This document shows, one piece after another, positions 29,001 through 41,000 of a stretch of DNA of 64,000 bases (position 1 is its first letter; each line of letters begins with the position of its first letter). The position numbers were made by a program, and so were the translations under genes. The DNA comes from Oscillospiraceae bacterium (GTDB taxonomy: Bacteria; Bacillota; Clostridia; Oscillospirales; Oscillospiraceae). Under the pieces are notes generated by a model. It was not told the DNA's origin. It saw nothing but the letters and a program-made list of their open reading frames with translations, and searched no databases. The DNA is taken from contig JAAWBD010000111.1 of NCBI GenBank assembly GCA_022792495.1, forward strand, positions 62,001-126,000. The letters are read 5' to 3'.

Positions 29001-32000
29001 TACGCTCCAGAGTGCTGGTATCCAGCCGGACGATAACGGGGCTGAGGTAGTTGGCACGGTCGCTGAGGCTGTTAATCTGGCCATTGCTGTTCAGGCCCCA
29101 GGCCCACATGGTACCGTCATAGCGAACCACACGGACGGTGTCGCCCTTGGCCCCCTCGGCCAGGTCAATGACCTTGCTCATGCCGGTCACCAGCTGCGGG
29201 GTACCGGTTCTCTCGCTGACGGGAGCGTTGATACCCAGCTGGCCCTGAGAGTTGTCGCCCCAGGTGTAGACACGGCCACTCTTGGTCAGGACAGCGGAGT
29301 GGTTGACGCCTGCCACCATCTTGACAATGAAGGAATCCTCGCCGGAGGCGGTGGTGCTCAGGGTCACGGGGGTGGGCTCGCTGAGCCGGTCAGGCTCCAC
29401 CTGATCGCCGGAGTAGCCCCAGGTCAGGCGCAGACCCAGCTGGTTGTTGGTGTTGTCGCCCCAGGCATACAGCCGGCCCTTGTTGGTCAGAGCCAGGGCG
29501 TGACGCTCGCCGGCAGAGATGTTGACAATGTACTCCCCAACATCCAGGCCGGAGAAGTTGATCTGAACGGGAAGCATGGAGTAGGAATTCTCCGGATCCA
29601 CAGTGCGGCCCAGCTGGCCGTACTCATTGGAGCCCCAGCCCCAGACGGTACCGTCGCTGCGCAGGGCCAGGGTGTAGCTCTGGCCGGAGGAGATGACGGG
29701 GGCCACAATGTTCTTGGAGGCCTCGTTGTTCACGGGGATCACATTGATGTAGTAGACCACGGTCTGGCCATAGGTGGTCAGAACAATCTGGGTGAAGCCG
29801 TAGCTGGAGCCGTGAACCACAAACAGGTTCTCTTCGATCTGACCGTCCAGATCCAGCTCCTTCTCCGGCACGTAGGTGCTCCGCTGGCCGGTGGTGTACT
29901 CCTTGCCCTCCTCCAGGATGATGCTCTCGTTCCGGTAGCCCACATTGGGGTTCACATTCCGGAACTTGATGGGATAGTTGTTCCAGAACTCGGTATAGAG
30001 GTTGAAGCGCTTGCTCAGCACGAAGTCCACGACCACATCCTCGCCCACCTGGACAAGAACCTGGTGTTTGCTGCTGGGCTGGCCCTTTTCGCCCACGATG
30101 ATGGGAGTATCGCCCAGGGTATCGTTCTGGCGGAGGATCAGGCTGCTGCCGCCCTGGTAACGGCCCTTGGTGTAATCGCCGATACCGTAGACCTGGCCGG
30201 TGGCGTCGGAGATGGCGCCGTAGCCGCTGCCTGCGCTGATGGAGCGGATCACCACATCGGCATCCATCAGATACCGCTCGTTGGCCTGAGGCTCCAGAAT
30301 GGACAGGTTGGTGGTGGAGTTACCCAGACCCAGCTGGCCATCCCGGTTGTTGCCCCAGGAGTAAAGTACACCGTTATACTCCAACGCCAGGTTATGATCG
30401 CCGCCGGCGGACACATCCATGATGGTAGAGGGGATCTTGGGCAGGATATCGGCCGTGGCCGTCCAGGTCTGCTCCCCTGTCAGCTCCCGGCCAAGACGGC
30501 CATCCTCGTTGGAGCCCCAGGAGGTAACCATTCTGCCGTAGCCCACCGCCAGGGAGTGGCTGTTGCCGGCACTGGCCTTTATCGTAGCTCCGGTGTTGGC
30601 CACAAAGATGGGAATGGGTGTGCTGCCGCCCTCCGGGATATCGTCGGTGAGGACGCCCAGCTTGCCCTTCTCGTTGCTGCCCACGGCGTAGACGTTGCCA
30701 TCAAACATGGTGAACAGGGTGTGATCCTTGCCCGCGGAAACGCTGTTGACATTGTTCATCGCCAGCTTGACGGGAGTCTCCACCTTGTCGCTGTACTCGT
30801 GGAGGCCCAGCTGGCCCTTATCGTTCCGGCCCCAGCCGTACACGGTGCCGTCGCTGGCCAGAGCCAGGGAATAGCCGTCGCCGGCGGAGACCGCCACGAT
30901 CTTCTTCCCTCTCAGGGAAGGTGTGGTGGCCACATCCAGAACCTTGACAAAGTAACGCAGACTGTCGGCGCCGCCGGGAAGCTGGACGCCCAGCTGGCCA
31001 TAGTTGTTCCGGCCGGCTGCCCAGACGTTACCCTCGCTGTCCACCAGCAGGGAGTGATCCATGCCGGCGGAGACATCCACGAAGATAGCCTTGGAGCGTT
31101 TGCGGATGGTCTCGTTATCGGAGCTGAGAACCTCCATGTACTCCCGGACATAGGTGCCCGCAGCCTCATCCCACACGTAAGTATGGATCTCGGCGGGATC
31201 GTCCATACCGGCCACGCTGCCGTTCAGATCGCCGTTGTCGATACCCAGCTGGCCGTACTCATTGAGACCGTAGGACCAGACGCTGCCATCGGCCCGCAGG
31301 TTCAGGGTGTGGCCGCCGCCGGTGGATACCTTGGCCATCACCAGCTCGTCAGCGGGCTTCTCCTGGGTCACGGCCTTGCCGTCCACATACTCGGCCTTCC
31401 AGACCTGGTCTGCAGGATCCTGCTTATAGATGATCTTGTTGGCCTCAGGCCCATCATTCTCTACGATCACAAGGGGCACGTAGCGGTACTTCCGGGAAAC
31501 CTTGGGCTCGTGCACCCGCAGAGCGTTGCGTCCGGAGACATCCTCCCGGACATCCAGCCGCACGATGGTATTCTCCTGGTCGTCGATCACCTCGTCGTGG
31601 ACGTTGATGGAGGCGTTGGGCTCCTGGGTGCTCTTGTCCCGGCGGCCCACATAGTAGCCGGTCAGGTCGTCAACACCGTCCACAGAGAACACCACGTCGG
31701 CGGTGGTGGCGGAGATGCTGTACCAGTACTCGTCCCCGATAACGTTCAGATTCTCGTCCACCGCACCCTTCACCACAGCATTGGGTACCCGGTTGTTCTG
31801 AGGATCAAACAGAGCGTACTGGTAGCTGTTCCGGGCAATAATGGTGATCCTGTCCTTGGCAGCCTTCCGCAGGAAGGTGTCATTCTCCAGACGGGCCACA
31901 TAGTAGCCGGTCAGGTCAGACACTCCGGGCAGGGTGAAGGTGATCTCCTCGCCGCCGTAGCTCTCCTCGGTGAACCAGCCGTCACCGTTATCCACAAGGT

Positions 32001-35000
32001 GGTTACCCGTCACCTGAGCGGCTGTCATCCGCTCGTTGGCGGCGTTGAACAGGCCATATTTGTACCCGTTCTTCGCCTCCACGGCGATGGTGGAATCGGT
32101 GGAGTGGGCGGTAGCCTTCTCCTTACGGAGGATGGTATAGCCATCCAAGTTGGCCTCATTGGAGATGGAGAAGAGCATCTGGGCGTTATCTTTCAGGTAG
32201 AACCAGCCAGTGGCGCTGCCGGAGACGGTGCTGTTATTCTCCAGAGTTACTACCGCGCCGTCCACGGTGACATTACCCATCTCATCCATCTGCATCCCAG
32301 GCACCACGGCCTCGTCGGGGGTCACAAGAGCGTAGTCGTACCCAGCGGCAGTGATCACACGGATACTGTCGTTATCCTGAATGCGATATGTGGCAGCCTC
32401 GTTGCTGATAGTGTTGTTATTCAGGGCCAGGTTGTAGGTGTAGTCGAAATCGGCGTCATTATTGACGAACATGCAGAACACGTCAAAGTCGGTGTCCAGG
32501 AAGTAGGTCTTGCCCTCCACCAGGGTCAGCTCGCCGGCAGAGACCACCCGCTTGTCGTCATAGTCGAAGATGTATTCTCCGTTGTACCTACGGTTGGTGA
32601 TAGTATTGTCCACCACAAAGCCGGTCTCGGGCTTGGGCCCGTTATCCTTGGCAGGATCCCAGGGACGGTACCTCACACGGCCGGGCTGAGCGGACATCGG
32701 CCCAACATACTTGTAGGAGCCCAGGTGGTAGAGCCCGTCACCCTCAGAGGTGGTGTAGTTGGAGGCGATGGTCACCCTCAGGGCGCTGTCACCCACCAGG
32801 GTGGGATTGAGGGTGTTGCTCTTGGTGCCGTTGGCCAGCTGGTCGCTGCCGTTGGCGCCGGCGGCCCAGAGCATACCGTAGTCGTCCATGTAGGCCACCT
32901 GGCGGAAGCCGGCAAAGACATCCAGATAGTTATCCTTGCCGCCCACACCCACGGAGGGCACCTTCTTGGGCAGCTCATACTGGTTCTCCAGCTTGGCGTC
33001 GCCGTTGCCCAGCAGCCCCAGCTGTCCAGCGTCATTGAGGCCCCAGGCGTAGGCAGTGCCATCGGCGGCCCGGGCGTAGGAACTATACAGGTTGGCCGCC
33101 AGATCGGTGATCCGGTTGCCCTCGCTTCCGCTGAGGTAATTGCCGCCGTTCTGCTCGCCGGACAGCACCCGGGTGGGAACAGTGAGGCTGTCCTTGGTAT
33201 TGCCGGTGCCCAGCTGGCCATAGAGGTTGGTACCCATAGACCACACGCCGCCGTTCACGTCAAGGGCCAGCAGATGGCTGACGCCGGAGGCGATCTGGCT
33301 GATGCCCAGCTCCTCGATCTCCTCGGTCTCCTCGTTGCGCTGGACGAAGCCGGTGACCTTCCAGGGCACGGAATCCAGCTTCCAGACTTCGCCGCCCGCC
33401 AGCACGTAGCCGCCGGCAATCTGGCTGATGGTGCCCATAGCGCTGGTGTCGATCTTCACAGGCATGGAGCTGGAGTCGGAGTAGCCGTGGCCCACACCCT
33501 GGAGGAACTGGCCCTCAGGCATGGTGCCCACCACATAGGCGGTAACCAGATAGCTTCTGGTCTGGGCATCATAGGTATTCTTCACGTCCAGGGTGAAGCC
33601 GCTGGCGTTCTTGCCGTCGATCTCCACAAAGGCCTGAGACTCCTGGCCCTCCTCGTCCCTGACGGTGGTCTCCACCAGCATCAGGGTGGGCTCCTTTACG
33701 ATCTCCCCAGCGTCCAGACGCACGCCCAGCTGCTGGTAGCCGTTGGCGCCCCAGGCGTAAACCAGGCCGTTGAGGGTCACGGCATAGGAGGTTCCGTTGC
33801 CCGCCGCGATATACTGCACGGGATCCCGGTCGTCCCAATACTCCTTGTCGTTGATAAAGTCGGCGTTACGGTCGCTGTTGTTGTACCAATCCTTGTAGCT
33901 GACGATATCCTCGCCGTTGTTATTCTTGATACCATAGTACTGGAAGTAGTTCTTGCCGCTGTTCAGATAGTCCTTGTCGGCAATGATCTGCTCCACCATG
34001 TGGGGGAACACGATCTGGCCCATGCTGTCATAGGTCTTGCGGCCCAGCTGGCCACGGTTATTGCTGCCCCAGCTCCACACGGAGCCATCGCTGCGCAGGG
34101 CCAGGGTATGATCCTCACCGAAGGCTACCATGGGGTTGGCCTTGGAGGAGCCGTCGGCCCGCACCTGAACATTGACGTAGGCCGCTGCACTGAGACCGGG
34201 CACCCGGACGCGGATCATGGTCTGGCCCAGACGGTTGCCGGTGATATAGTAGTCGCCATCATCCGCTCTGCGCATGGGTCTCTGGATCCCGCCCTCGCTG
34301 TTGTACCAGGCGTGATCCTCGTACCCGGCGTGCTCCGCCATAAAGCTGACAATGTACTCGTTCAGGATGACCTTCTCCTGCTCCTCCCGGAGCTGCTCAC
34401 GGAAGGCCTCCGCCGCGGTCTCGTCGTCGGGATCAATGGTGCCGGCAAGCACGGCCTCCTCAAACAGCCGGGTCACCTCGTTCCGGATCTTATCCTGGCG
34501 GTCAGCCTCAGCAGCGGTAGCCAGGGTCATGTCAAAGCTGGGATGGGGCAGCTGATCCCCGCCCACACCCTGGGTCAGGCTCAGTACTTCCTCATTGACG
34601 CTGGAGGCCATCCACTCGCCGCGCTCGGCAGTGGTTGTGCCATCCTTGCTCTTCAGCAGCAGGTTGATGCCCGCCTCATAGGCCACCTTCAGCTCCACGT
34701 CCCCGGCCACGCCAGTCTCCTTGGCATCCCGGCTGATGTTGATGGTCTGGCCCTTGATGATGGTCAGGTTGTTGGGCACCACGGTGACCTTCTGCTGGCC
34801 CACCATGACCATGGTGTTGGTGTTGACGGTGGACACGTTACCCAGCTGGCCGTAGCTGTTGTTGCCGGAGGTCCACATATAGCCGTCCTTCTTCAGGGAG
34901 ATGATATGCTTCTCACCGCCGAATACGGACAGTACACTGGCGTCTGTGCCGGACTGGTCATTGTCGTAGATCACCTTGGTGGGATAGGTCACAGTAGAGC

Positions 35001-38000
35001 TGTTTTCGCCCAGAGCCAGCTGACCGTCGGAGTTGTGTCCGAAGGTGTAAAGCTCATAGAGGTCATAGGCCGCCACCTTTTCGGTGCGCTTCCACTCGGT
35101 GGTCTTTTCCACGGTCAGCTTCTTACCAGTGAGGTTACCCGCCTCATCCTTCTCGTCGACCTGGAAGGTCTCCACCTTGGTGTAGGTCTCGGTGACGCTC
35201 TTCTCCTCCTTATTGGAAACCTTCTTATAGACATACTGGGCCGGATCAGCCTTGAATATCTCCTCCAGCTTCTTCCAGTCGTCCTCGGTGGCGATGGAGG
35301 AAACGAAGGGATTGGGCTTCTCCCCATCCTCGTCATACCCGTACCTGTCGGTCAGCTTTCCTTCCACTCTCCAGGTCTCGGTCTTGAGGCGGGTCACCTC
35401 GGTCTCGGTGAAGGCCTCCCGGACATAGATGTGGGTGGTACTGGTGTTGTCATTGTTGGGGGTGGGAGTGTTCTGAGTGTAGGTAAGGAGCATATTCTTG
35501 GGATCTTCCGCAAAATTGGGGCCTTCACTCTCCTCAGCCGTATAGTAGCGCTCAAAGCGATCGGTCATGGCATCCCAGGCCCGCTGGGTAATGGCGCTGG
35601 AGCCCTCGGCAACCACAGTGCCGTCCTCATCCTTTGTGGTGACCCAATTATGGTAATAGCGGTAAGCTACCTTCTCGCCCTCGTTCCGGGTGACCGCGCC
35701 ACTGAAGGCATTGCCGGTACCGACGGCGGTAACGTTGCTCATCTGCTCAAACTGCTGAACCTTACCGGCGGAGCTCTCCACAGGCCGAACCACCATGGTC
35801 AGCTTTGTGGAGCTTTGGCTGGTGCCGCCCTGGAGGCCAGACTGGCCAAAGTGGTTGTCACCCAGCGCCCACAGCTTGCCGTCCTTATCAATGGCAAGCA
35901 GATGGCCTGTATCGGCGTGATCCTCCACACCTTCATTCTCGTAGGTGTATTCATCGGAGTGGCCAGAAATGGCCACAATGTTCCGGTTTATGGCCTCGCC
36001 AGTGGAAACCTTAGGATTCGGCGTCAAACCACCCAGCTTCACCACATCGGGACTGATGCTGCTGATGGGCAGTTCCCAAATGGTAGCGCTGCCCTTCAGG
36101 ACGTAGCCGTGGGCCACCTCCAGGCTCCGCTTAAGCAGGGACAGCGGAGTGGGAACCGGGCCATAGCCCTCGGTAGGCTGGAGATTATTATTTTTATCCT
36201 TCATAAAGTTCTCGCCGGCACCGAAGGCGTACAGCGTGCCCTTGGAATCCACCATGTAACTGCTGGTATCCAGAGCATAGATACCTACGATCTTGATGCC
36301 CTTTTCGCCCAGGCCCAGGGTGGTGATCTCCGTAGGCCGATTGAGGAAGCGGCCGACCTCTTCCTCGCCCAGACCCAGCTGGCCCTCGGCGTTGTCGCCC
36401 CAAGCCCAAACGCTGCCGGTGTTATCCAGGGCCAGCGCATGGCGGGCTCCGGCCGCCACCTTAGTGATGTAGCGGTCGTTATACCCGTAAGCGCCAAAGT
36501 TGAAGTTTACTGTGGTAGGCGCGATATTGTAGGCCGCGGAGCTGCTCTGGCCCAACTGTCCAAACTGGTTATTACCCCAAGAGAGCACGTCGCCGTTGAT
36601 ATTCACCGCCAGGGTGAAATCATCCCCGGCCGCCACCTGCGGCAGGGCCCGGAAGGGCTGCTTTACCACCATGCCGGGCTTGGTCTGGATGGTGCCATCC
36701 TCGTTCACGATGGGCTTACCATCGGGGCCAAGCACCGGAACCTCGCCCATGCCCATGTGATCCCGGCCCAGAACTTCCACAATGGCAACGCCGCTCATGG
36801 ACTGATCCACATTGTCGTTGTCGGTATCCTTGTAGTAGGCAATGATTCGGGTGGTACCGAAATCGTTGTCGCCGGTGGGCGGCTCGATCTTTACATCCCG
36901 GTAGCTGACGATCTCCAGGTGGAGGGAATCCTGGCTGTAAGTCACGTCCTTCCAACGCATTCCTGCGTCGTCGGCCTTTTCATCGGTGTTGGTGTGATAG
37001 ATATCAGCCAGGGAGACAATGCTGTCGTCCAGCACGCTGTAGCGCAGCTTGACCGTCTTTTCCTCATCCACTTCCTTGTCCACGCTGAAGGAATACATGT
37101 ACTTACCTATCAGGGCCTTACGGCGATCCTCCCGCTCGTCCACAAGGATATCCTCGCCGACCTTGACCTGGAAGTTATAGTTGGGGGTCTCCATCCTGGT
37201 GGTCTGCCCATTGGAGGTGACAAAGTCCACCTCGTACATGGCGATATGCTCCTCGTCCACCTTGGTGGGTACGACCTCACTGACCTGGGCCTCCCACAGG
37301 AAGTGGGCCTCCTGATCCTTCTTGGAGGGCTCCTCGGTTGTATGAGTCTCATGCTCAAAATTACCCAGCTGGCCATACTCGTTGTTACCCCAGGTATAGA
37401 CGATACCCTTGGTATCAAAGGCCGCGGAGTGGTTACCGCCAGCGGCCAGAGCCTGGAACTGGGCTCCGTCAGGCAGGATGCTGGCATTATCACGGATGAA
37501 GATCTCGATCTTTCTGGCCCGGGTGGTATCGGGGTAGCTGGTAAAGCCGGCCTTGTTGTAGCTGTTGCTGCCCCAGGCCCAGGTGTAGAAGTTCCGGCTG
37601 GACAGGGTCTCCAGTCCGGCGGTATAGTCGTACTCCTCCTCCATGGTAACAGCCATGGCCTGAACCGTACCACCCACATAGCCGCCGAAGGTCACATTGA
37701 TCACGTGCTCCAGGGAGCCTCCCTGGGTATCGGAGGACTGAAGCTTCACGGGAGCCGCCGCATAGTCGTGGTTCTTCAGAGTAGCGCCGGTATAGATCTT
37801 GCCGTTCCGGCTCACATACCGGTTCTGGGTCCACTCCTCAGCACCCACCTGGTGACTGCTGTTGTCGCCCCACAGGTAGGCCTCCTTGCCCTCGGTGACA
37901 ATGGCAAAGTTGTAGCCCCGGCCCAGGATCTGGTTGATCCGGGTCACAGTCTCGGTCGCCACGGGCTGGCCGGCGGCATCTACGCTCTCCGCACTGCTGA

Positions 38001-41000
38001 GAACCTGGAGCAGGGTGCTGCTCCGGATCAGGCCATAGCCCTCCAGCCCGGTCTCGCCGCCCTCGTAAATGGTGCCGGTACCCAACTGGCCATACTGGTT
38101 GGAGCCCACAGTCCACACACTGCCATCCACCAGCAGTACGGCGGTGGCGCCCTCGGTGGCAGCCAGATCCAGCACGCCGGTGAGAGGCAGGCCGCTGAAG
38201 CCGGTCATAGCCATGGGCACGTAGTCGCCCGTCTTGGTCACAGCCTCCCGAATGGCGGCAGGGCCGTCAGAGTAGCTGTAATTGCTGTAGATATCCTCGC
38301 CTCTGGCCAGCTGTCCGTACTGGTTGGCGCCCCAGGCAAAGACCCGTCCCTCGCTGTCCAGAGCCAGGGAATGGTTGGAGCCGGCTACCACGCTGATAAA
38401 TCTGGGCTTGACCCCATTGGCGTCCCGGATATCCAGACGGATGGGATAGTCGGTGTTCTTCACCTGGGTGGGATTGAGACCCAGCTGACCATAGGTGTTA
38501 TCGCCCCAGGCATACACGTTGCCGTCAAAGTCCACGGCCAGGCTGTGGCTATCGCCGTTGGCGATCTTGGTGATCCGCTGGAAGCTACGCAGGGTGGTGG
38601 AGGTGGGGCTCTCCAGATAATAGCTGAGCTGGACGGGCACGGTGATCAGGGACTGCTTGGAGCCCACCCCCAATTTGCCCACGCCAGTGGTAACCCCGGT
38701 GTAGTCACCGAAGCTCTCATTGGTCTCCTTGGTACCTTCCAGGTTCACTTCCCGGTAGGTATTGTCGCCCCACGCCCAGACAGTACCGTTCTTCTTCAGG
38801 GCGGTGGAGGTATCCCGGCCCAGGGTCAGCTGGGGATAGGTGACGCCGTCGGTCACGATCACCCGGGCAAAGACGATCTGGCCGGTGACGGTGTTCTCTA
38901 CCAGAACTCGGGTCTCACCCTCACGAATGGCGGTCAGGATGGCAGTGGAGCTATTGCCCTCACTCGGTGTGACACGGACGATGGAGGTGTCCAAGCTCTT
39001 CCACTGGTAGAGGCCATCTATAATGCCGTCTGCGTAGACCATCAGGTAACCCTTACTGTCATCTCTGACGGCGATATTCTGGGTGTTCAGACCGCCGCGG
39101 CTGATATCCAGGTAATAGGTGCTTTGACCCAGATAGATCTTACCGCTGCCCACCACGGTGGGTACGGTATTGCTGGTGGTAGTCTGGTTGCCCAGCTGGC
39201 CGTAGCGGTTATTGCCCCAGGCGTAGGTATAGCCCGTAGTCCTGTGGGCCAGCACATGGCGGTAATCCATGTTGCCGGACACGGTGGACAGGCGTACCAC
39301 CTGGCCCATGTACTCAGTACCAAACTCCTTGCGGTACATCAGGCTGGGTTCAGCCTGGAGCCCGGTGGACTCCCGGTTGCCCAGAACGCCGCCGGTGCGG
39401 GACTCCTTGCCGTTGTCGCCCCACATGTACACATAGCCCTCTTCCGTCACAGCCGAGGTGAAAGCCATAGCGCCAAACACACTGGCCACGTTGGAGGAAA
39501 TGCTGTCGTCTGTGTAGGCCTCCTCCGCCACCCAGCGGGTCAGGCTGCTGGTGCTGGCGGTCAAGGTATTCAGATAGCTCCGCAGGGTATCGCCCACACG
39601 GGACAGGTTGAGGTTCTCCCCGTTCAGCGCGGCAGACAGATCCTCATAGGCCGCCTTGCCCGTCTCGTAGAGCTTCTGGAGCTCGCTCTTGCTGTCCAGT
39701 CTGTCCTCAAACAGGAAGCTTCTGATGGCCTGGGGCCGGGACAGAGCCACATAATCCTTCTGATCGGCATCAACCTTCGGCCCGGGAACCTCCTGCTCGT
39801 GGACGGCATTGGGACAACGGCCGCCCGGCAGAAGCTGGCTGAACAGATAGTGTCCGTTGCAGCTGTTGCAGACATAATCCCTGGAATCCGAATTATACTC
39901 AGGCAGAGGCCGGTGGATAGTGTTGGGGCAGCGGTGCCCGGCCAGAAGTTCAGTGCCGATATAGGTGTTGCCGCAGCTATAGCAGGTGTAGTAATCCATC
40001 CGGATGTAGCTGTAATCCACGTTAGCGATCTCCGCCATGTCCACCAGCTTGCTCCAGGCGCTGTTCTCCTGGTCATGCGTATCGGCGTCGGGAGCCTTGG
40101 GATCATAGCCCAGCTGAGTCGTTCTGATTTTAACCTCTTCCTTGGCGCTCTTCAGGATGTTACCGATATCATCCACATTCTCTTCCGCCAGCGTCACATG
40201 GGCTACGATGGTAGCGTAATCCTGAAGCTCCAGTCCCTTGAGGATCTTCTGGAACTTGGCATACTGTGCGTTGGGCTTGCTTCCATCCTCAGCCTCAAAG
40301 TCGGGGTGCTGGATATTCCACAGCAGCTGATCAAAGGCGTCCTTGTACTCAGAGCTACTTACCTTCTCCTGGGCTTCCTCCATCTGTTGACGCTTTGTGG
40401 CGGCCTGCCCGCTGAGGGCGGTGGATTTTTCTTCGGCTGCTTCATAAGCCTCTTTTGCCTTCTGAGCAGCAGTGATTGCATCCGAATTGGCTTTTGCAGC
40501 CTCATCGAGCTCCCATTGGGCCACATCGGTCTCAGTTTGCAACTTATCAAAAGCTGCCTGGGCCGCCTCAGCAGCCTTTGTCGCGGATGTCCACGATGCC
40601 TTGGCCATATTGGTGACGGACAGCGCCTTGTTATACTCATCCAGGATGTTATAGTAATCCTTGGCGGCGGCCTGATAGGCCAACAGCACACCCTGATAGG
40701 GCGTGAAGGCCGGGTCATTCTCAACGGTGGCCTGGAGCTCCTGCCACAGGAGATAGGTCTCCTGATAGCTTTGGGCAGCACTCTCCGCCGTTTTCAGGCT
40801 CTCCTGAGCCAGCCACAGGTTCTCCTCGGCATCCATAACGGCCTGGCCGGCCCGGTTCAGGGCCACCATCACCCAGTCGGGGTTGGTGATCACGTAGTCG
40901 ATGAAAGCATCCAGCCCGTCATCGGTAGTCAGATCCCAGCCGTTAAGGTTGGTCAGATCCATCCCGTTGACCGGGGTTCCGGCGCTTGCCTTCTCGTACA

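Noticed and set aside
37110-40781. Minus-strand small ORFs in the track (e.g. 37110..37679, 39624..40106, 40359..40781)
   Set aside because: All listed minus ORFs end at coordinates not divisible by 3, so they are out of frame with the giant gene, and their Pro/Arg/Ser-rich translations look like frame-shift noise.
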